Source: Limisphaerales bacterium (GTDB lineage Bacteria > Verrucomicrobiota > Verrucomicrobiia > Limisphaerales > PALSA-1396). Taken from it: DNA of 6,974 nt. The DNA lies in the NCBI GenBank assembly GCA_003140275.1, contig PLJQ01000008.1, forward strand, positions 3,009 to 9,982. The letters run 5' to 3'. Below the pieces are notes generated by a model that saw only the letters and a list, made by a program, of their open reading frames with translations, did not search any database and was not told where the DNA came from. Both the position numbers and the translations under genes were made by a program. This document shows, piece after piece, positions 1 to 5,941 of the stretch. How positions within the stretch are numbered: position 1 is the first letter of the stretch; the number at the start of each line of letters is the position of its first letter.

Positions 1-55
1 CAACCAGGGCACGCAAGCCGTGCGTGCGGATTTGTTCAAGCGTCATGGTTGGCAT
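1..55 (-). CDS. 5' end of a small conserved hypothetical protein (partial)
   Basis: The reverse strand opens with ATG at 55 and stays open to the window edge, giving 18 codons, MPTMTLEQIRTHGLRALV. A second ATG at 46 gives MTLEQIRTHGLRALV. That second start matches my memory of a widespread family of small hypothetical proteins beginning MTLEEIR..GL.AL...LGPVG, so 46 may be the true start. Only the N-terminus is visible, so neither length nor function can be judged. No clear ribosome binding site is present. It is co-directional with the operon to its right, 160 bases downstream of that operon's last stop, with a repeat between. Family recognition is from memory and tentative. Confidence 0.45.
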   Translation of the reverse strand, partial: MPTMTLEQIRTHGLRALV

Positions 56-140
56 AACTCTGCGAACTCGGCAAATCTTTTTAACCGAAACCGTCCTCGC
101 GCTCAATCAAAATCCGGTTCAACCACTGATTCGTTTCAAC

Positions 141-200
141 GCAAAGACGCGGCGGCGCAAAGAATTTCAACCACGCATGAACACCGATGGACACGGATTC
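141..200. repeat. Intergenic repeat with CGCAAAG and ACACNGATGG units
   Basis: This short stretch holds two spaced copies of GCAAAGA-type sequence (141-147 and 157-163), then three imperfect units of about 11 bases (AACCACGCATG, AACACCGATGG, ACACGGATTCC) at 169-201. The pattern resembles an intergenic repeat seen widely in Verrucomicrobiota and Planctomycetota, which often yields spurious reading frames with peptides such as THEHRWTRI. It lies between the operon's last gene and the partial gene at the left edge. The remaining bases from 56 to 214 show no supported gene or terminator. Confidence 0.5.
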
Positions 201-214
201 CGTTTGCCAAAAGC

Positions 215-1450
215 TTATGGTGATCTTGGTATGCTGACTCGATCAAACGTAAGGTTGTGGAGTGAATAGGACTTCTTCCCATCTGCCGCTGCAACGCCAA
301 CGACGACCTCGCTGGCGATTTGGAAGACTTTCGGTGGCGCGCCAGAGGTCGTTTGGTTCGCATCGTGAACGAAACTCATGGTGACCGATATGCTCTGCCC
401 ATGTGACATCTCGGTCGTTGACCCGAAGATGAACTGATATTTTTGGTTGCCAAACCCATCATTGTAACTCCCGCTGTCTGATCCCACGTCATCCTTTCTC
501 TTAAGAAGAGCAACAATATCTGTTGGTTGATAAAAACCGTCGGCATCGTAAATGCCTTTTGCTCCAACGCCAACGGCGCTCATCCCGGCCACCTCTGAGT
601 TGTGGAGATTCCACAGGCCACCATTCTCGTCAATCAAGGTTGATCGAAGAAAGTCACCTATTATTGAACGTTTGTAGCGATCGGGTGCGGTCGCATTCAG
701 CGCGACGACGATCGGTCTCTGCGTTTCGAGGCTTATGAAATCGAAAGAGCACCTGATTCCCATGCGCCCATTATCGAGATTTAGAGGCAATATGGACTTG
801 AGAACAACGCGAAGTGATCCGATGTCCTTCGTCGCGATAGCGTTGGCATTCTGATAACTACTCGCACCGTCAGCCGCAGTTGTCGTGGCGGGAGCAGTTC
901 TCGCGGTGGAGGAGATACCCCTGTTGAGGAGTTGCTGAATCTCGCTGGTCTTTGCGAACGTGATTCTTCCAGCGGAGACAATCTTCGCCGAGGCCGTCGA
1001 GATGGCTTTGACCATCAACACGATTCCATCATCGAGCGCTGTGACATTCCCGATCAGGATCGCATCCACGCCGGCAAACTCGCCGAGTTTCTTCGCATTT
1101 TCGGGCTTCACGAGACCTTCCTCCGTAAGCTTGTGCTCGGCGAGAATGCTCTTGATGTTCGCCCGGTCCAACATCGAAACCCCTTCATTCAACACCATTT
1201 CAACGGTAATCTGTTCCGACAGGAAGCGCCCCAACTCGGTCGGCTGCCCTTGGAGGTCAGTGAAGTCCACAGCGGCGACGTTCGTGAACTTCTGCGCGAC
1301 GAGGGACTTGTTGAGCTTGCCGGCTAATCCCGACATCTCCTGACTCAATGTTTGCGCGCCCGCGTTCTGATTCTGCGCGAACGCAGAGCCGCACCAGAGA
1401 GCGCAGACCACAACTGCAACGAAGCGTTTGAATTTCATGTCAGTTTTCAT
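215..1450 (-). CDS. Secreted FlgO/CsgG-like domain protein, third gene of operon
   Basis: This is a 411-aa exported protein. Residues 1-25 form a signal peptide: basic start (MKTDMKFKR), hydrophobic core (VAVVVCALW), and an AFA-Q cleavage site. Residues about 40-175 look like a FlgO / CsgG N-terminal (TolB-like) fold: strand 'VAAVDFTDLQG', 'LGRFLSEQITVEMV', 'VSMLDRANIKSIL', then 'AGVDAILIGNVT'. In known families this fold occurs in outer-membrane or periplasmic assembly proteins. A Thr/Ala-rich linker (about 180-205) leads to a beta-rich C-terminal domain (205-411) that I do not recognise. The reading frame extends upstream to 1615, but the ATG at 1450 was chosen because it gives the signal peptide and starts 7 bases after the previous stop. 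ATG 1438 is an alternative. There is no lipobox at the cleavage site. The domain call is by eye, and the cellular role is unknown. Confidence 0.85.
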   Translation of the reverse strand: MKTDMKFKRFVAVVVCALWCGSAFAQNQNAGAQTLSQEMSGLAGKLNKSLVAQKFTNVAAVDFTDLQGQPTELGRFLSEQITVEMVLNEGVSMLDRANIKSILAEHKLTEEGLVKPENAKKLGEFAGVDAILIGNVTALDDGIVLMVKAISTASAKIVSAGRITFAKTSEIQQLLNRGISSTARTAPATTTAADGASSYQNANAIATKDIGSLRVVLKSILPLNLDNGRMGIRCSFDFISLETQRPIVVALNATAPDRYKRSIIGDFLRSTLIDENGGLWNLHNSEVAGMSAVGVGAKGIYDADGFYQPTDIVALLKRKDDVGSDSGSYNDGFGNQKYQFIFGSTTEMSHGQSISVTMSFVHDANQTTSGAPPKVFQIASEVVVGVAAADGKKSYSLHNLTFDRVSIPRSP

Positions 1451-1457
1451 AGTTGTT

Positions 1458-2963
1458 TCATTGACTGTTTGGCCGAGCGGCATTGCGCAAGGAATCGGCT
1501 TCGTCTTGAATCTTTTTGGACAAGCGTTCTTCGGCTTGAGACCGCGCGGCCTCGGGTTTGAAACCGATGCCACTGGCGGTAATCGCCAGCGCCCTGCCCG
1601 CGCCTGAATCAGCAACTGTCACGGCCACCACTTCAAGGCGCATGTGGGCCGTGATGATGTTTTCCAAGGAAGCGTTTGTCGAATACTGAACTGTCTGGCG
1701 TGCGAGCAAAAGTGTCCCGAGGGAATTGGTGAGTTCCAGCTTGTTAAGAATCGCTCTTGAATCGCCAAATGCCTGGGCAAATAAACCGTCAGAAACAAAT
1801 TCAGGCGTGAAACGCGAAGTCGTTACTTCCGCCGAATCCGTTTTCAAAACACCGGCAATCATTTGGCCGACATTGCTGTTTAACTTGCCGTCTTCAGAGA
1901 CAGCAACGACAGCCAGAGTCTGCTTGTCACCCGCCTTACGAACTTCTCTCATTCCCAAATAGCGGGTCAAGTCACTGGCATGTTGCGCTGCGGCCTGCTC
2001 CGCTGCGCTTTGGTCGGCTGCGGCCCGCTCTTTTTCCAGACGGTCTTTTTCTTCACGGCGTCGAACTTCTTCCTTGCGAGTGGTCTCAGCTTGCTCTGCT
2101 GCTGTCTGCTTTTGAATCGTGCGTTCCTTCTCCGAAAAATTCGCGACGATTTTGACTCGTGTCCCTTCATCTTTCACCGGTTGCAGTTCCTTTCCGGAAT
2201 CTGGATCGAAACCCGGCGCAGCCCAAAGACGATAACCCTTCGAGTCCGGGCCAGAATACCAGACCAAGGTTTCGCCAGCGTTGTCAAACCATGAAATCGT
2301 ATTCCAGTCAGCCGTGATTTCTTTCTGTGTCACAGAGGCTGTGAGAATGCCCCCAATCTTGCGACCGGAAGCCCACCCCAATTGTTCCATCTGACGAGGG
2401 AACGCCATTTGCAAAACCAGCAGTCCAAACAAAACCAACAACTGGATGCCGCGCACGGTCGGGTAGATGCGTTTGCAAAAATTGCTGAATCCGCAGGCTG
2501 GCAACGTCAACCAACAAACAAGAACCAGAAGCAGCAGGGGAAACGCGCCGGGAGAGCGCCAGATTGGAAAGAGAGTGACGAAAATTCCCAACGAAAGGCC
2601 GTTGAAAAGGACGGACTTGATGAAATCAACCCAGTCCTCCAAGTCTTTCGCAACAGTCGGGAACAGAACCTTGAGTCGCCGCCAAATCAAAAACATGGGT
2701 GTGATGAGGATGAGTTCCGCCGCAAAAAGCAGAACCAACCAAACAACATACGCGCCGTAAAGTCCGCCAAATGGGACGTGAAAAATCAGGCATGGCAAAA
2801 TCACTACCAACGGGGCGACTGCCGCGATGAAAAAACGAATAGTCCATTTCTTCACCCCACGAAAATAAGCGAGGACAGCAGCTTTGACGGTTTCAACCGC
2901 AAGCTTGCCAAGATTCCATGCCAGTCTGAAACCTTCTTTGACCAGTTCAATGAAGTCGTTCAT
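1458..2963 (-). CDS. Multi-pass membrane protein with coiled coil and TolB/CsgG-like C-terminus
   Basis: This 501-aa protein is the middle gene of the operon. After an amphipathic N-terminus (1-40) come about five hydrophobic helices (roughly 42-63, 70-94, 114-135, 139-157 and 170-189). Residues 200-275 look like a small beta domain (NTISWFDNAGETLVWYSGPD). A highly charged Glu/Arg/Gln/Ala coiled coil follows (about 277-335). The C-terminal part (about 345-490) reads like a divergent TolB-N/CsgG-type fold: 'LAVVAVSEDGKLNSNVGQMIAGVLK', 'GTLLLARQTVQYSTN', 'MRLEVVAVTVADSGAGRAL', and a closing helix 'AARSQAEERLSKKI'. I infer this from pattern, not from a search. The start ATG overlaps the stop of the upstream gene as ATGA, which implies translational coupling. 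The downstream secreted protein carries a similar fold, so the two may interact. No enzyme motif is visible and the function is unknown. Confidence 0.88.
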   Translation of the reverse strand: MNDFIELVKEGFRLAWNLGKLAVETVKAAVLAYFRGVKKWTIRFFIAAVAPLVVILPCLIFHVPFGGLYGAYVVWLVLLFAAELILITPMFLIWRRLKVLFPTVAKDLEDWVDFIKSVLFNGLSLGIFVTLFPIWRSPGAFPLLLLVLVCWLTLPACGFSNFCKRIYPTVRGIQLLVLFGLLVLQMAFPRQMEQLGWASGRKIGGILTASVTQKEITADWNTISWFDNAGETLVWYSGPDSKGYRLWAAPGFDPDSGKELQPVKDEGTRVKIVANFSEKERTIQKQTAAEQAETTRKEEVRRREEKDRLEKERAAADQSAAEQAAAQHASDLTRYLGMREVRKAGDKQTLAVVAVSEDGKLNSNVGQMIAGVLKTDSAEVTTSRFTPEFVSDGLFAQAFGDSRAILNKLELTNSLGTLLLARQTVQYSTNASLENIITAHMRLEVVAVTVADSGAGRALAITASGIGFKPEAARSQAEERLSKKIQDEADSLRNAARPNSQ

Positions 2964-3616
2964 TGCTTTGGAGAACGTTTGCGTTGTTCCAGCCGCTCGT
3001 TTAGTCCCCGCAAAGCAGATGTCATGGAACTGACCACTCCTTCTTGCTTTGGGAAATCGGGTGTGGGTTGACCGGAATCGCCGGAACTTGCGAAAAGCAC
3101 GCGCGCCTGCTCGGGAGTCAAGGCAAGCAGCTTCTTCTGCTCATCCTCTGTCAGCTTCGACATTTTCTCCGCCATCTTGTGACGTTCTTCCGGCGATGCT
3201 TTCTCAAGCCATGACATGAAAGTGTTCAAGTCGTTTGCGTCCATGCGAAGCAGGCCGTCCAATACGGTGCGCGCGTCTTCCCCGCTAACCTCAACGTCAA
3301 TCGGCTCTGCGTGGTCTCCGTTCAATATACGTTTCGAGATTTCAGAAGGCGCATCTTTGGCAAGCTCCCACAAGAATTCTTTGACCGGAGTGTTTGCAAA
3401 CTTGGTCTCTTGGGTGGAAGCCCAAGCGACAATTCCGTTCAAGACAGCTTCGACCGCATATTTTGACGGCCTGTTTAAGCGCGACGCTTGCTTGCCAGGC
3501 TCTGTGCTCATCAGTCGAGTGTATTGCCCCTCCATCATCCGCTTGGCATAGCCGACAGCAAAAGTCACCGCAGCCTTTTTGAAGGCCGGGTTTTTGAGCG
3601 TGTCGTCAATATTCAT
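2960..3616 (-). CDS. Helical cytoplasmic hypothetical protein, first gene of operon
   Basis: This 218-aa protein has no signal peptide or membrane segment and is mostly alpha-helical by composition. Residues 1-35 are a basic helix (NPAFKKAAVTFAVGYAKRMMEG). Residues about 112-175 contain consecutive short helices with repeated Ser/Thr-Pro/Glu-Glu caps (ASPEERHKM, SKLTEDEQKKLL, ALTPEQARVLF), a pattern of helical repeat or oligomerisation modules. The tail (180-218) is polar and Pro/Gly-rich, ending in a basic stretch (LEQRKRSPKQ). I do not recognise a family. It is the leader gene of the three-gene operon and its stop overlaps the next start, so it is probably a soluble partner of the membrane protein. 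The start at 3616 is the only sensible ATG. Upstream there is no strong Shine-Dalgarno, and only a weak TTTAAT-like -10 about 20-25 bases away. Confidence 0.82.
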   Translation of the reverse strand: MNIDDTLKNPAFKKAAVTFAVGYAKRMMEGQYTRLMSTEPGKQASRLNRPSKYAVEAVLNGIVAWASTQETKFANTPVKEFLWELAKDAPSEISKRILNGDHAEPIDVEVSGEDARTVLDGLLRMDANDLNTFMSWLEKASPEERHKMAEKMSKLTEDEQKKLLALTPEQARVLFASSGDSGQPTPDFPKQEGVVSSMTSALRGLNERLEQRKRSPKQ

Positions 3617-3697
3617 GTGTGGTTTTGAAGCACCGGAATTAAATCAAAACGCGGCGCGAAGCGCAATGACGTTTCGTCGAGTCAGATTTGAAGTTTT

Positions 3698-3740
3698 GCA
3701 TCGGGCGGGGTTGCCCGATGCGGCAGGCGGGACGCCAGCA
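3698..3740. repeat. Interspersed REP-like hairpin repeat
   Basis: A perfect 9-bp inverted repeat (GCATCGGGC at 3698-3706 with GCCCGATGC at 3713-3721, loop GGGGTT) runs directly into GGCAGGCGGGACGCC (about 3722-3736), itself able to form a small GGCG/CGCC hairpin. The GGCGGGACGCC core resembles an interspersed repeat that is common between genes in Verrucomicrobiota, where it creates spurious peptides such as AGGTPA or AGVPPA. Both peptides can be read here. It lies upstream of the three-gene operon and directly downstream of a small minus-strand frame. The repeat family is recalled, not searched. Confidence 0.55.
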
Positions 3741-3768
3741 ATACCTTCACGCTTTCGCCCACCTGAAA

Positions 3769-3867
3769 TCAAACAGAGCGTTTTGGCGTGCCGACATGAT
3801 CAGGGGTAATGCCGCAATCGTCGGGGATTTCCAATTCGGCTTCCACTGTGACTTTCATCCGTTTCAT
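3769..3867 (-). CDS. Possible very small or truncated protein, MKVTVEAELEIPDD start
   Basis: The reverse strand encodes 32 residues from ATG 3867 (or 29 from ATG 3858), beginning MKRMKVTVEAELEIPDD and ending VGTPKRSV before TGA at 3769. The alternating hydrophobic/charged beginning (VTVEAELEIPDD) reads like a real beta strand at the start of a small protein and not like random sequence. The reading frame stops just before the interspersed repeat, so it may be the 5' remnant of a longer gene cut by the repeat or by a frameshift. A weak GACGGAT precedes the first ATG. Nothing else supports expression. Confidence 0.3.
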   Translation of the reverse strand: MKRMKVTVEAELEIPDDCGITPDHVGTPKRSV

Positions 3868-3977
3868 ATCCGTCAATTCAAACCAAGTTGTTGCTTAATC
3901 GCAACCGGGAATTCCACCGCCTAAACGGCCACCATCACTGCTTCCCCGCCACCCTCCCAGCCCACGCCCTCCGCTTC

Positions 3978-4014
3978 ACACTCCCGGCCAGAAGTCAGAA
4001 CAGTGCCGGAGTGT
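3978..4014. terminator. Terminator-like hairpin
   Basis: ACACTCCCGGC (3978-3988) pairs with GCCGGAGTGT (4005-4014): 10 bp with one bulged C and a 16-base loop. On the plus strand it is followed by TTTTC and, slightly later, TCTTTTTGG, so it could end plus-strand transcription. No convincing plus-strand gene lies upstream, so it may instead be part of the structured region that continues to 4171. The preceding stretch 3868-3977 is C-rich on the plus strand and shows no gene. Confidence 0.4.
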
Positions 4015-4038
4015 TTTCAGGTCTTTTTGGTTTCGCTG

Positions 4039-4171
4039 TCATCTTCGCTCTCTCGCCCTCACCAGCCCGCTCCAACAGGGGGCAAGAGCGTGGTGCCCTC
4101 TAAAGACTACTCCCACGCGCCGCCCTGTTTCCGCGGGCTTTTTTTGGTGAAGGGCGAGAGACCGAAGACGA
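4039..4171 (+). other. Very long nested inverted repeat (structured leader or DNA hairpin)
   Basis: The arms nest in order. Positions 4039-4063 pair with 4146-4171 (about 23 paired bases, two mismatches, one bulged A). AGCCCGC 4064-4070 pairs with GCGGGCT 4133-4139. A symmetric TCC/TCC internal loop follows, then AACAGGG 4074-4080 pairs with CCCTGTT 4123-4129. GGC 4081-4083 pairs with GCC 4119-4121, and GCGTGG 4088-4093 with CCACGC 4113-4118. The terminal loop contains CTCTAAAGACTACT. A run of six T (4140-4145) bulges from the 3' arm, so part of it could act as an intrinsic terminator (GCGGGCT followed by T's). It ends 26 bases before the start of the GKWVW-domain gene. It could be a structured 5' leader RNA, a terminator/attenuator, or a folded-DNA site. 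I recognise no known RNA family. Confidence 0.6.
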
Positions 4172-4197
4172 ACAGCACAGCACACAAAAAAAAGACC

Positions 4198-4554
4198 ATG
4201 AAGACGAAAATACAACGATTGAAGGGACTCAAGAGCCGATCCGAACAGTTGAGCACGGAAAAGACCGCCGAAAATCAGTTGGTTCCGATTGATTTTGAAC
4301 GCCGCCGCGCCAACCGCCGGTTGTCAAAGGACAGGTTGATTGCGTTGCTCCGTAGTGAAGCCCCACGCTTCTTTGAACTGGCCGAGGTTGTCGGAAAATG
4401 GGTTTGGATTCGCTTTGCCGAGAAGCAGCCTCGCGAAATCACCGCTGCTTTGGCCGAGCTTGGCTTCCATTGGAACACCGACCGCCAGTCGTGGCAGCAT
4501 CCGTGCGGTACGGTACCGGTTGCAGCCGCGCCTTATGACCCACGACAACGCTAG
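4198..4554 (+). CDS. Small GKWVW...GFHW domain protein of mobile-element type
   Basis: This 118-aa protein has a basic, polar N-terminus (MKTKIQRLKGLKSRSEQ) and a conserved-looking core at about 54-104: 'EAPRFFELAEVVGKWVWIRFAEKQ', 'EITAALAELGFHWNTDRQSWQHPCG'. The pattern G.W.W(V/I)....K......L..LGF.W...R..W.H resembles a small domain I have seen in hypothetical proteins and DnaJ-annotated proteins on plasmids, phages and integrated elements, often near recombinases. Its biochemical role is unknown to me. The frame is open upstream to 4003, but 4198 was chosen because the upstream part is the long hairpin and its peptide is low quality. Only an A-rich run (AAAAAAAAGACC) precedes the ATG. From memory, relatives often continue a little past 'DPR', so the end at 'DPRQR' may be slightly truncated. 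Confidence 0.75.
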   Translation: MKTKIQRLKGLKSRSEQLSTEKTAENQLVPIDFERRRANRRLSKDRLIALLRSEAPRFFELAEVVGKWVWIRFAEKQPREITAALAELGFHWNTDRQSWQHPCGTVPVAAAPYDPRQR

Positions 4555-4600
4555 CCGGGTGCAGTCCACCTAACCGGTGTCCTTTACCAAAAAGAGATAA

Positions 4601-4717
4601 GTCGGGCGCTACGGACTACCCGTCCGATGCCCCGACACGTTGGGGGACTGGTTTTAGATGAGGTGCTAACGCACCCACGACAACCTCGCTGATGCGACCG
4701 GTTCGTGCTGAAGCACG
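4601..4717. other. Series of short hairpins downstream of the GKWVW gene
   Basis: Three compact dyads follow one another. The first is GTCGGGC 4601-4607 with GCCCCGAC 4629-4636 (one bulge), enclosing CGGAC 4612-4616 / GTCCG 4622-4626 with loop TACCC. The second is GGTGC 4662-4666 / GCACC 4671-4675 with loop TAAC. The third is CGTGC 4704-4708 / GCACG 4713-4717 with loop TGAA. None is followed by a T run, so they are not ordinary terminators. Together with 4902-5014 they make most of the 4555-5140 gap foldable. No RNA family is recognised, and short dyads like these can arise by chance. Confidence 0.35.
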
Positions 4718-4959
4718 GAGATAACGACTGGCTTCACGACCGATACGACTTTGGTAAAATGCGTTGCCGCAAATGCGGTACTGTATTGATAGCCGCGCCG
4801 ACTGGCGTGTCCATTTTGTGCCCAACTTGGCAAGTTGTGACGTCTGGCTTGAAATGCATGTTCCGAATACTCTGTGAGGGTCCACTCCCCCATTCGGATT
4901 TCAAAACCAGTCGCCATTACCTCGCCGGCGTGTCCCAAAACACTTCTGCCGGCGTTTGA
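4705..4959 (+). pseudogene. Possible decayed zinc-ribbon reading frame
   Basis: An open frame from GTG 4705 (or ATG 4759) to TGA 4957-4959 includes 'DWLHDRYDFGKMRCRKCGTVLIA' split over residues 10-29, then 'PTGVSILCPTWQ'. The pair C-R-K-C followed 15 residues later by C-P-T-W looks like a zinc ribbon whose fourth Cys is Trp (TGG, one base from TGT or TGC). The rest (residues 45-84) has no visible fold and overlaps the inverted-repeat element at 4902. There is no Shine-Dalgarno. The frame may be a remnant gene or chance; I would not treat it as functional. Confidence 0.2.
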
Positions 4960-5014
4960 CCGCAGAAAGTTCTAAACAAGACTTTCACTGTGGCAGGAGT
5001 GGCGACTGGTTTTG
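4902..5014. repeat. 113-base element closed by a perfect 15-bp inverted repeat
   Basis: CAAAACCAGTCGCCA (4902-4916) is the exact reverse complement of TGGCGACTGGTTTTG (5000-5014). Inside are two further perfect dyads. One is CGCCGGC 4923-4929 / GCCGGCG 4948-4954, with an inner GTGT/ACAC. The other is GAAAGT 4965-4970 / ACTTTC 4981-4986. A short CCT/AGG may extend the base stem. The fold predicted by eye is a three-way junction on a long stem. No target-site duplication is visible at the ends, and the ends do not match integron attC core sites. It could be a structured RNA, a small non-autonomous element, or a recombinase or replication site. Confidence 0.6.
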
Positions 5015-5031
5015 GAACCATGAATGACCCA

Positions 5032-5053
5032 TGCTTATCCGGTTGGTTGACAA
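5032..5053 (+). repeat. Left copy of a 22-base inverted repeat flanking the membrane-protein gene
   Basis: TGCTTATCCGGTTGGTT followed by GACAA. The reverse complement of the copy at 5961-5982 matches it at 21 of 22 positions. It lies 87 bases before the start of the 5141 gene. It also contains TTGACA (5047-5052), but no acceptable -10 follows at normal spacing. Confidence 0.7.
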
Positions 5054-5073
5054 CACTGAGAAAGACTTACGGA

Positions 5074-5115
5074 ATTATTTCCTATACGTAAATAATAAGC
5101 GGTTTGACGGCTTAT
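5074..5115. promoter_or_regulatory. Two adjacent A+T-rich palindromes upstream of the membrane-protein gene
   Basis: ATTATTT 5074-5080 pairs with AAATAAT 5090-5096 across a 9-base spacer. Directly after it, ATAAGC 5095-5100 pairs with GCTTAT 5110-5115, also across 9 bases. Equal spacing and near abutment just upstream of the 5141 start suggest an operator pair or a leader hairpin. GCTTATC also occurs in the 5032 repeat. No regulator can be assigned. Confidence 0.35.
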
Positions 5116-5140
5116 CAAAGGATGCTCATAGTTTGGGCGT

Positions 5141-5941
5141 ATGCCGCATTCAGGGCTTCCGAAACCTCCTGGACCATTCAAAAAGCTTTTGCAGCTGATT
5201 TTGGATGTGGTTTCAGCGTTTAACCCACCTATTGATGCAGCCCGGAAAATATGGAAATGGCTCAAAGCTGAGGGGGCTGCCATGAAACGGGGATGGCATC
5301 TTTTTACAGTATTGGCGATTCTTTTTGCTGCATTAAGTTTTTGGCTGGGATTGCTATACTGCGAATATAGTCAACGAAGCCAAAAAACGATTGCAGGCGG
5401 AACGCGGGGCGATCTATTTCCAAGGGTAGATTTAAGCCCGGCATCATCACAAAATTGCGATGATAAATATCGCGGTGATTTAGAACATGAATTTTCGCCA
5501 ATAACCTTGGGTAAGCTATGTGTGGATGCCTTTGATCTACAATGTTGGAATTCGGTGAAAACACTCTTTGAACGGGCCAAACAACAAGAGCCTAACGCCA
5601 ACGAAGCAGACGGTTGGAAAGAAGTTTATCCACTTTACGCAGGGGCGCTCTTACGCAGAGATAAACCAAATGACGCATACGCGGCACTCCAACAGATGAC
5701 CAACGAAATTGGCAAGGATGTTGAATTATACAACAATCATTTTAACAATCCGGCGGGCAACAAAAAGGAATTGGGAACGAGAAAGGAGATATTGTTGGTA
5801 TTGCAATACCTGAATACGGTGCGCAGGAAAATTGCAAATCAGGAAGAACAGAATTTTATTACCACCAATTTTTTCCCGATAGTTGAGTATTATTCAACCA
5901 ACGCCATATACTATTCTGGAGACAGCACCAATGCACCTTAA
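5141..5941 (+). CDS. Single-pass membrane-anchored protein of unknown function
   Basis: This 266-aa protein has an amphipathic cytoplasmic N-terminus (11-47, 'FKKLLQLILDVV' and 'ARKIWKWLKAEG'), one transmembrane helix (about 53-73, 'LFTVLAILFAALSFWLGLLY') and a polar remainder (75-266). In the second half, 'GWKEVYPLYAGALLRRDKPNDAYAALQQ', in pieces over 158-186, looks like one TPR-type helical hairpin, with further helices to 235. Four Cys (74, 106, 127, 135) lie near or after the membrane segment. The family is not recognised. ATG 5141 gives plausible protein throughout. However, ATG 5282 (residue 48) has a better ribosome site (GAGGGGG 8 bases upstream) and would start just before the membrane helix. 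The gene is visibly A+T-richer than its neighbours and sits between inverted repeats at 5032 and 5961, which suggests acquisition as a unit. Confidence 0.72.
   Translation: MPHSGLPKPPGPFKKLLQLILDVVSAFNPPIDAARKIWKWLKAEGAAMKRGWHLFTVLAILFAALSFWLGLLYCEYSQRSQKTIAGGTRGDLFPRVDLSPASSQNCDDKYRGDLEHEFSPITLGKLCVDAFDLQCWNSVKTLFERAKQQEPNANEADGWKEVYPLYAGALLRRDKPNDAYAALQQMTNEIGKDVELYNNHFNNPAGNKKELGTRKEILLVLQYLNTVRRKIANQEEQNFITTNFFPIVEYYSTNAIYYSGDSTNAP

Noticed and set aside
20..269. Two overlapping plus-strand frames at the left edge
   Set aside because: They read through the intergenic repeat and give the spurious peptides typical of it (THEHRWTRI, MNTDGHGF). They are also antisense to a better minus-strand gene start.
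1451..1615. N-terminal extension of the FlgO-like gene to 1615
   Set aside because: It overlaps the end of the upstream gene by more than 150 bases and would bury the signal peptide.
2382..3071. Long plus-strand frame (229 residues) inside the operon
   Set aside because: It is antisense to the membrane-protein gene, Gln/Asn/Lys-rich without domains, and is the mirror of the coding frame.
4003..4197. N-terminal extension of the GKWVW-domain gene to ATG 4003
   Set aside because: The extension is the translation of the long hairpin. It has low-quality composition, and a good ATG exists at 4198.
4902..5014. Integron attC site
   Set aside because: The length and the inverted-repeat form fit, but no RYYYAAC / GTTRRRY core pair is present at the ends and no tyrosine integrase is visible.
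5047..5078. Promoter with TTGACA at 5047
   Set aside because: The -35 is perfect but the only A+T-rich -10-like hexamers are 20 or 30 bases away, too far for a normal sigma-70 promoter.
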